Part shown: positions 42,376 to 47,488 of the stretch, one piece after another | Numbering within the stretch: the first letter of the stretch is position 1 | Layout: each line of letters begins with the position of its first letter | Source of the DNA: Nitrospira sp. | Lineage (GTDB): Bacteria; Nitrospirota; Nitrospiria; Nitrospirales; Nitrospiraceae | Reading direction: 5' to 3' | Assembly: GCA_019636945.1 (NCBI GenBank) | Contig: JAHBWO010000013.1 | Coordinates: 1-47,488 of the forward strand | DNA length: 47,488 nucleotides | The notes under the pieces: model-generated | Told to the model about the DNA's origin: nothing | Databases searched by the model: none | Seen by the model: only the letters and a program-made list of their open reading frames with translations | Position numbers and translations under genes: made by a program

Positions 42376-43431
42376 TCATCCGTTGCCAAAGGACAGCCTT
42401 AGCTTCTCATCCAGCAATCCCTGTTCGCGGAATTTGTTAATCACATTTAGCCTCATGAACTGGGACTCGCGGTACGCCGCGTTCTGAAAACCAGCCTTTT
42501 GCAACCCGTCGGTCATCTCAAGAATCGTGGATTTCAGATCGAATCGAGGTTGGAAGCCAGGAGCCAGTTCTTTGAACAAATCGTAACTGACACGATATGA
42601 ACGTTTGTCGGGCGGGGCATTGGTGTTGATCGATATATCGACGCCCGGAATGGCAGCAGCCACGGCATGAGCCAGGTCTTTCACTTGACAGTTCCATTCG
42701 TTGCTGCCGACGTTGACGACCAGCCCCTTTCCGCCATTCGTAGCCTTGCGGCCGATGGCCCAGTCAATCGCCCGAGCCATATCCTTGACGTTGATTAACG
42801 GACGCCATGGAGTCCCGTCGCTCATGACGACGATCTTCTTCTGCGTCAACGCGCCGGCGACGAAATCATTAAGAACCAGATCGAGTCTGAGGCGATCACT
42901 CATACCACAGGCCGTCGCAAACCTGAGACAGGTAACCGTGAATCGCTCGTCCGCCATGGGGATCAATTTTTTTTCCGCCATTACCTTTGAGCGAGCGTAC
43001 GCGGTGAGCGGATCCAGCGTCGACGATTCCGTCTTCGCCCCTTCCTCGGCGCATCCATACACACTGCAACTCGAGGCAAACACATAGGAATGCACGCCAG
43101 CCTGCTTGGCCTTTGCAGCAAGCTCGACAGCTGCTGTGTAGTTGATGGCCAGTGTCGCATCTTCGAATCTATTGCCAATTGGGTCGTTGGAGATGGCAGC
43201 CAAATTGACGACCACATCCACCCCTTCGAGCATGGTCTTGTCCAGATGACGGACATCCCCGAATATCTGCCGATCCAGCATGATTTCCGGAAGTGCCACT
43301 GCGCCGAGCAAGCAGTGGGCAAACAGTCCCGCGTCGTATCCAATAAGGACAGCCTGTGGATAGGCCTGTCGGAGGTGTTGCACTAAGACCGGTCCTACAT
43401 AGCCCATATTGCCCACAACCAAGATAGTCAT
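42376..43431 (-). CDS. NAD-dependent epimerase/dehydratase (extended SDR)
   Basis: A 351-residue sugar-nucleotide SDR. ILVVGNMGYVGPVLVQHLRQ is a GxxGxxG nucleotide fold, VNLAAISNDPIGNRFEDATL follows, and FASSCSVYGCAEEGAKTESS with YARSKVMAEKKL gives the Ser/Tyr/Lys triad. RFATACGMSDRLRLDLVLND and GTPWRPLINVKDMARAI are typical of 4-epimerase/dehydratase relatives. It lies 119 bp before the RmlC gene and 81 bp after the aminotransferase. Confidence 0.92.
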   Translation of the reverse strand: MTILVVGNMGYVGPVLVQHLRQAYPQAVLIGYDAGLFAHCLLGAVALPEIMLDRQIFGDVRHLDKTMLEGVDVVVNLAAISNDPIGNRFEDATLAINYTAAVELAAKAKQAGVHSYVFASSCSVYGCAEEGAKTESSTLDPLTAYARSKVMAEKKLIPMADERFTVTCLRFATACGMSDRLRLDLVLNDFVAGALTQKKIVVMSDGTPWRPLINVKDMARAIDWAIGRKATNGGKGLVVNVGSNEWNCQVKDLAHAVAAAIPGVDISINTNAPPDKRSYRVSYDLFKELAPGFQPRFDLKSTILEMTDGLQKAGFQNAAYRESQFMRLNVINKFREQGLLDEKLRLSFGNG

Positions 43432-43512
43432 CTGTTCCTTCCTAATTCTGCATTCTTCGGCAGGCGCACAACTCAGCCTAGACCGGCTCTACATCCTCCA
43501 CTGATTGCCGAA

Positions 43513-44709
43513 CTAGCTATGGACGGCAATAGACTTCAGAACTTCCGACACCACTCGATGCTGCTGGTCAGATGTGAGTCCTGGAAACATCGGGATCGAC
43601 AAGATATGGGCCGCCGACTGCTCGGCAATCGGAAAGTCGCCCACTTGATAACCAAGATGCTCATAGGCCTTCGTGAGATGCAATGCGACCGGATAGTGAA
43701 TCCCTGTTCCGATACCCACGTCGGTCAGCTGTTGCTGGAGGCGAGCACGATCCTCAACCTGTATCACATAGAGATGATAGACCGAGCGTGCCCAGCTTGG
43801 CTGGTGCGGCAGCGTCGCGATTCCTTCTGCTCCTGCGAACAGCTTCGCGTATCGTTCCGCCGCCTGCCGGCGCTGCTCATTCCATTTTTCCAAGTAGCGT
43901 AGCTTGAGCCGCAGAAATCCGGCCTGGATCGCATCGAGGCGACCGTTGTAGCCTTCGATATCGTGAAAATACTTCTTTGATTGTCCATGGTCACGCAAGA
44001 GTCGGCAGGTATGGGTAACCTGTTCATCGTTGGTCGTCATTGCTCCAGCCTCACCGCAAGCCCCCAGATTCTTGCCGGGATAAAAACTGAATGCCGCAGC
44101 ATGTCCCATCGAGCCGGCCTTGTGCCACCGACTGTCCTTCTGTGAGAAGTACTCTGCTCCCTGTGCTTGGCAGGCATCCTCGACTACTTTGAGGTTGTAC
44201 TGGCTCGCCAAATCCAGGATGGCATCCATATCGGCCATCTGGCCATAGAGATGGACGGGAACAACGGCCGTGACCGGTTTGCCGGTTGCATTGTGTAGGA
44301 CTTGCCGCGTCTTCGGATTCCACCTGCACTTTGTCTCAAGATATTCGCGTAATTTGCCAGGATCCATGGTGTAGGTTTTCGGATCGATGTCGACAAAATC
44401 AGGACGGGCGCCCGCCTGGGATATCGCCTCGGTCGTGGCAATGAATGTGTTGGGAACCGTGATCACGATGTCACCGGATTTCACGCCGACAGCGATGAGG
44501 GCAAATCGAAGAGCGTCGGTGCCGCTGCCCAGACCGACACAGAATCGTGCCTCGCAAAACCGTGCAAAGTCCTCTTCAAACCCCTGCACCATCGGGCCGC
44601 CAATAAACCCCGCGCTCTTGAGGGCGGTTTTCAGCACATCAACCAGCTCGTCCTGTAACTCGTGATGAACCGTCACCAGATCCAGGAACGGGATGTTCTC
44701 ATGACTCAT
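43513..44709 (-). CDS. DegT/DnrJ/EryC1/StrS aminotransferase (second)
   Basis: A PLP-dependent sugar aminotransferase of 398 residues. IPFLDLVTVHHELQDELVDV and GLGSGTDALRFAL start the fold. VVEDACQAQGAEYFSQ has the PLP Asp, and FSFYPGKNLGACGEAGAMTT the Schiff-base Lys. It is paired with the upstream LbH acetyltransferase, implying an N-acetylated amino sugar distinct from, or parallel to, that of the fusion pair at 29455-32305. GGAGG five bases before ATG 44709. Confidence 0.92.
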   Translation of the reverse strand: MSHENIPFLDLVTVHHELQDELVDVLKTALKSAGFIGGPMVQGFEEDFARFCEARFCVGLGSGTDALRFALIAVGVKSGDIVITVPNTFIATTEAISQAGARPDFVDIDPKTYTMDPGKLREYLETKCRWNPKTRQVLHNATGKPVTAVVPVHLYGQMADMDAILDLASQYNLKVVEDACQAQGAEYFSQKDSRWHKAGSMGHAAAFSFYPGKNLGACGEAGAMTTNDEQVTHTCRLLRDHGQSKKYFHDIEGYNGRLDAIQAGFLRLKLRYLEKWNEQRRQAAERYAKLFAGAEGIATLPHQPSWARSVYHLYVIQVEDRARLQQQLTDVGIGTGIHYPVALHLTKAYEHLGYQVGDFPIAEQSAAHILSIPMFPGLTSDQQHRVVSEVLKSIAVHS

Positions 44710-44756
44710 GTGGGCCTCCGGGTGTTCTACAAACTGTTTCAAGTTGCAGGTTCAAA

Positions 44757-44904
44757 GTTTCAGGTTGTCCGAGTACTTAGAATATGAAACATAACGCGCG
44801 TGTGGACGTATCGAGTGGCTGGTGTCTTGCTTCTGGTTTCAGGTTGAGAGTCTCAGATTTAAAATTGTCTGCAAACGTGAAACTTAGAACATGAAACCTG
44901 AAAC
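44757..44904. repeat. Short direct and inverted repeats between genes
   Basis: gtttcaggttg occurs at 44757-44767 and 44836-44846, and an inverted partner gaaacctgaaac lies at 44893-44904. acttagaatatgaaac (44775-44790) and acttagaacatgaaac (44882-44897) are direct repeats with one difference. The motif is low-complexity and palindromic, filling the 197-bp gap between two genes. Confidence 0.6.
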
Positions 44905-44906
44905 TC

Positions 44907-45524
44907 TTATCCAAGATGTTTCACACTCTCGTCGTCGGCATACCGCACCACTCTGCCTGGATTTCCTGCAACGATGGCATAGGCCGGCACGTTTTTTGTC
45001 ACCACTGCACCAGCCCCGATGAGCGCAAATTCTCCGATCACTACATTCGCAAGAATTGTCGCCCCCGACCCAATGGATGCACCCCGTTTCACTAATGTTG
45101 TTTCGACTTTCCAATCGGCCTCGGTCTGTAGGGATCCTGCCCCGGTAGTCGCACGAGGAAAGGTATCATTTACGAACGTGACGTTGTGCCCGACGAAAAC
45201 TTCGTCTTCGATTGTTACTCCCTCGCAGATGAAGGTATGGCTTGAGATTTTGCATCGTTTCCCGACTCTGGCATTCTTCTGAATCTCGACAAACGCTCCG
45301 ATTTTGGTGTCGTCCCCGACTTCACAGCCATATAGATTGACGAATTTTGAAAATTTCACATTGCTCCCAACCTTGACATCAGGCGCGATGCATAGATATC
45401 CATTGATCGGCTGTGTGCTCATCTCCGGCTCTACAGCGCATAGCGGCAGTTGGGGAGCCGTTATGTTGTCGGACTTGAGGTTTAGGTTCGTATGGCCGTT
45501 TGCATGTTCGGGTATGTGGTTCAT
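44907..45524 (-). CDS. LbH (hexapeptide-repeat) N-acetyltransferase, WbpD/QdtC-like
   Basis: A 205-residue acyltransferase. An N-terminal stretch of ~35 variable residues precedes a left-handed beta-helix of hexapeptide repeats: IAPDVKVGSNVKFSKFVNLY, IGAFVEIQKNARVGKRCKI, HTFICEGVTIEDEVFVGHNV, TTLVKRGASIGSGATILANV, VPAYAIVAGNPGRVVRYADD. It N-acetylates the amine made by its downstream aminotransferase. ATG 45524 is chosen because GGAG lies six bases upstream; the longer open frame to 45629 is unlikely. Confidence 0.9.
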   Translation of the reverse strand: MNHIPEHANGHTNLNLKSDNITAPQLPLCAVEPEMSTQPINGYLCIAPDVKVGSNVKFSKFVNLYGCEVGDDTKIGAFVEIQKNARVGKRCKISSHTFICEGVTIEDEVFVGHNVTFVNDTFPRATTGAGSLQTEADWKVETTLVKRGASIGSGATILANVVIGEFALIGAGAVVTKNVPAYAIVAGNPGRVVRYADDESVKHLG

Positions 45525-45654
45525 CGAATTCTCCGCAATGATGATCTCAGGCGCCATGAGGCACAACGCGTTGACAACGGGCCCAGTTGAGGGGGAATAG
45601 GAAGTGAGAAGAACTGTAGATGGTGCCAAGTAACGCGAAGACGACTCGTAAATC

Positions 45655-47488
45655 CTACTGCCTCACGCTCTCGAGCGAACGATCCCGACCGTAGGGCATG
45701 GTATATCCGTAGATATGATGCGCCATGCTCTGCGCATCGACCCAGTTGAGGATCACTTGGCGTTGCGCCGTCACGCCCAATACGGTGAACGCCTTTTGCA
45801 CCAGAAGTTTTGGCGAATATCCTGCACGGATTACCCACACAATCTCGTCAGCCAGGCTTGCCAAGATGCCCACGGTCGCGCTGGACAAGACGGGTGGCGT
45901 ATTGATGATGAGATACTGAAATCGCTCACGAAGCACCGGCATAATCGCTTTCAGCTGTTGAATCCTCCACAGCTCATTACATTCTCCGCCCTCTTCGCCG
46001 GTTGCCAAAATTGCGCATGGAGACTCATCAATCACCGACAAACAGTCATCGAGCAAAGCCTGGCCATCCAAGAGCTCAGTCAACCCTGCTCGAGCGGGCA
46101 CCCTGGCATAATGATGAAGGGCCGGACGTTGAAAGTCACAATCGATGAGCAGTGTCTTTTTTCCGAGGTCCCGTGCCATCGTATAGCCAAGATTCACCAC
46201 TGTGGTCGTCTTCCCCTCGCCCATCAGCGCACTAGTGATTTCAATAACTGTGGAATGGCGCCCCTCGGTGGAGAGGGTCAGCTTTGTCGCGGCCATCCGG
46301 TATTGTTCGGCGGCGATTGAACGAGGCTGCCACTTGGCAATCAAGCTCAGGTTTTCCGATGTGAGCCCATTTCTACCGCCGTTAGCCTTGTTTGTCGCTA
46401 GTGCACGGGGGCTGTCACTGGTTATTCTAGGGCCCGTCTTCGGCATCGCGCTGATATGAGGGCTCACAGTTGTGAACTCAGGGATGGTCGCTAACACGTG
46501 GATACCGGGCAAGACTTCCACCTCTTCGCGCCGCTTGAACGTCGGATTCAATTGATCAATTCCTAGCGCCAGCGCGACGCCGAGACCACCTCCTCCTAAG
46601 AGGCCACAAATCATAATCACCAATCGATTCGGCTTCTCCGGCTTCTGAGGAAGATTGGCTGGATCAAGCACACGGATCTGTTCCCCCTGCTGACGCTTTT
46701 CAAGATTTTCCGCTACGTGGGCGTTCAATCGTTTGTCCAGCAAGGCTTGGTAGTTTTTCTGCATGTTGTCGTAGTCGCGGACCAGAATCATCAATTGCTG
46801 TTCACGCGACGGCGTCCGTTCGACTCTGCGCTCTATTTCACTCATGTCGCGCTTGATTCGAGCTTCTTTTGACTTGAGGTTCGTAATGTCCAATCTCAGC
46901 TCGTCCATTTGAGACGCAAGCTTCTGTAGCGGTGAGTCAACCAGTCTTCCCGCTCCCACGCTAGGATCTGGTTGGGATTCCTTTGACTTGGGAAGACTCT
47001 CATTCTCAGTGATCCGTACTTGTAGTTCCGCGATTTCCTCTTTGAGTGCGATGACATCCGGGTAGGTATCCTTGTATGTCACCATCAGTGTCGCAAGCTG
47101 CTTTTGAAGCTCGCTCAAGCGAAGTATCAGAGGATCTTGAACAGGCTGGTTTCTCATTGGAGATATGCGCTGACTCGACGCACGGTCATTCATTTCATAT
47201 TGCTCAGATTGCGTCATAGTCTTTTCAAAGAGGTTCTGTCGCGCTGTCAGGCTATGGATGGTCTCTGTGGTTGTGTTGAGTTCTGTTTGGAGTCGATCCA
47301 ACGTCCTGAGGTTCGCCTCCTTCTGCTCCGGAAGTTCAGTAACATAGCGTGTCTTGAATTCACTGATGGCACGCTCTTTCACCTCCAGCAGTTTCTGCGC
47401 ATCTTGCAGTTCTTGTTCCAAAAAGGCTGAGACACTCGACACAAGCTGTGCCCGAACTCGTGAGTTCTCATCGACAAATAATGCGGCG
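45655..47488 (-). CDS. Wzc/BY-kinase-type chain-length protein, partial (N-terminus outside window)
   Basis: The frame is open to the window edge (..FVDENSRVRAQLVSSVS), so the usual first part is missing. A coiled-coil region and the GNVR motif (YDNMQKNYQALLDKRLNAHV; RVLDPANLPQKPEKPNRL) precede a membrane helix. The cytoplasmic P-loop domain has SALMGEGKTTTVVNLG (Walker A) and LLIDCDFQRP (Walker A'). The Walker B position reads YLIINTPPVL, with Asn for the usual Asp. Only three Tyr follow at the end (IYGYTMPYGRD), fewer than usual for an autokinase tail. It controls polymer length and export in Wzx/Wzy systems; kinase activity is uncertain. Confidence 0.92.
   Translation of the reverse strand, partial: AALFVDENSRVRAQLVSSVSAFLEQELQDAQKLLEVKERAISEFKTRYVTELPEQKEANLRTLDRLQTELNTTTETIHSLTARQNLFEKTMTQSEQYEMNDRASSQRISPMRNQPVQDPLILRLSELQKQLATLMVTYKDTYPDVIALKEEIAELQVRITENESLPKSKESQPDPSVGAGRLVDSPLQKLASQMDELRLDITNLKSKEARIKRDMSEIERRVERTPSREQQLMILVRDYDNMQKNYQALLDKRLNAHVAENLEKRQQGEQIRVLDPANLPQKPEKPNRLVIMICGLLGGGGLGVALALGIDQLNPTFKRREEVEVLPGIHVLATIPEFTTVSPHISAMPKTGPRITSDSPRALATNKANGGRNGLTSENLSLIAKWQPRSIAAEQYRMAATKLTLSTEGRHSTVIEITSALMGEGKTTTVVNLGYTMARDLGKKTLLIDCDFQRPALHHYARVPARAGLTELLDGQALLDDCLSVIDESPCAILATGEEGGECNELWRIQQLKAIMPVLRERFQYLIINTPPVLSSATVGILASLADEIVWVIRAGYSPKLLVQKAFTVLGVTAQRQVILNWVDAQSMAHHIYGYTMPYGRDRSLESVRQ

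Overview
The window is almost entirely an exopolysaccharide (EPS) locus of a Gram-negative bacterium. Gene content (exosortase, FemAB-like GNAT proteins, polysaccharide deacetylases, an asparagine-synthetase-like protein, a Wzc-type co-polymerase), moderate GC and the style of the intergenic palindromic repeats suggest a Nitrospira-like member of Nitrospirota. That is inference from gene content; no marker gene is present. All protein genes except one lie on the minus strand, so transcription runs from position 47488 towards position 1. The locus continues beyond both ends: the Wzc-type protein is cut at 47488 and a FemAB-like protein at 1.

Right third (47488-29455, read leftwards). A truncated Wzc/BY-kinase-type chain-length protein comes first. 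It is followed by a sugar-nucleotide block: left-handed beta-helix acetyltransferase, DegT aminotransferase, SDR, RmlC-type epimerase, SAF-domain oxidoreductase, a second SDR and an RfbF-type nucleotidyltransferase. Next come a PIG-L deacetylase, an internally duplicated Cys-containing protein of unknown function, a Wzx-type flippase, GT2 and GT32 glycosyltransferases, and a WbpB-WbpD-like fusion with its WbpE-like aminotransferase. The last two fit synthesis of a UDP-2,3-diacetamido uronic acid.

Middle third (29437-14004). This block holds assembly and decoration genes: GT2, FemAB-like protein, YdjC/ChbG deacetylase, asparagine-synthetase-like protein without the Cys nucleophile, and a GNAT protein. 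An irregular tRNA-Thr-like gene follows. Then come a methyltransferase, a NodB-type deacetylase, an SGNH hydrolase, an alpha/alpha-toroid protein, GT2, GT4, a Wzy/O-antigen-ligase-like polymerase and an OpgC-like acyltransferase. Many genes overlap by 4 bp or are separated by less than 50 bp, so they are probably co-transcribed.

Left third (13976-1). The only plus-strand gene encodes a secreted beta-helix protein and is preceded by a strong sigma-54 promoter match. On the minus strand follow a second NodB-type deacetylase, a DUF433/DUF5615 toxin-antitoxin pair, two palindromic repeat elements that abut stop codons, a Gfo/Idh/MocA dehydrogenase, and a WcaJ-type initiating sugar transferase. 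That transferase has a degenerate GGDEF-like N-terminal domain, and a stand-alone homologue of the domain lies nearby. Then come a carbamoyltransferase/SxtJ/DUF5989 trio (DUF5989 is a 50-residue gene), a GH140-like lipoprotein, an Fn3 lipoprotein fused to the duplicated tail of the sugar transferase, an exosortase and the truncated FemAB-like protein.

Reading: a Wzx/Wzy-type pathway builds a polymer containing acetamido sugars. It is probably modified by several deacetylases, a carbamoyltransferase, acyl transfer and perhaps amino-acyl groups, and is associated with exosortase-dependent surface display. The points most worth checking are the sigma-54 promoter, the defective tRNA, the sugar-transferase-tail fusion, the repeats that supply stop codons, the degenerate GGDEF pair, the Cys-less asparagine synthetase and the duplicated Cys-containing protein.
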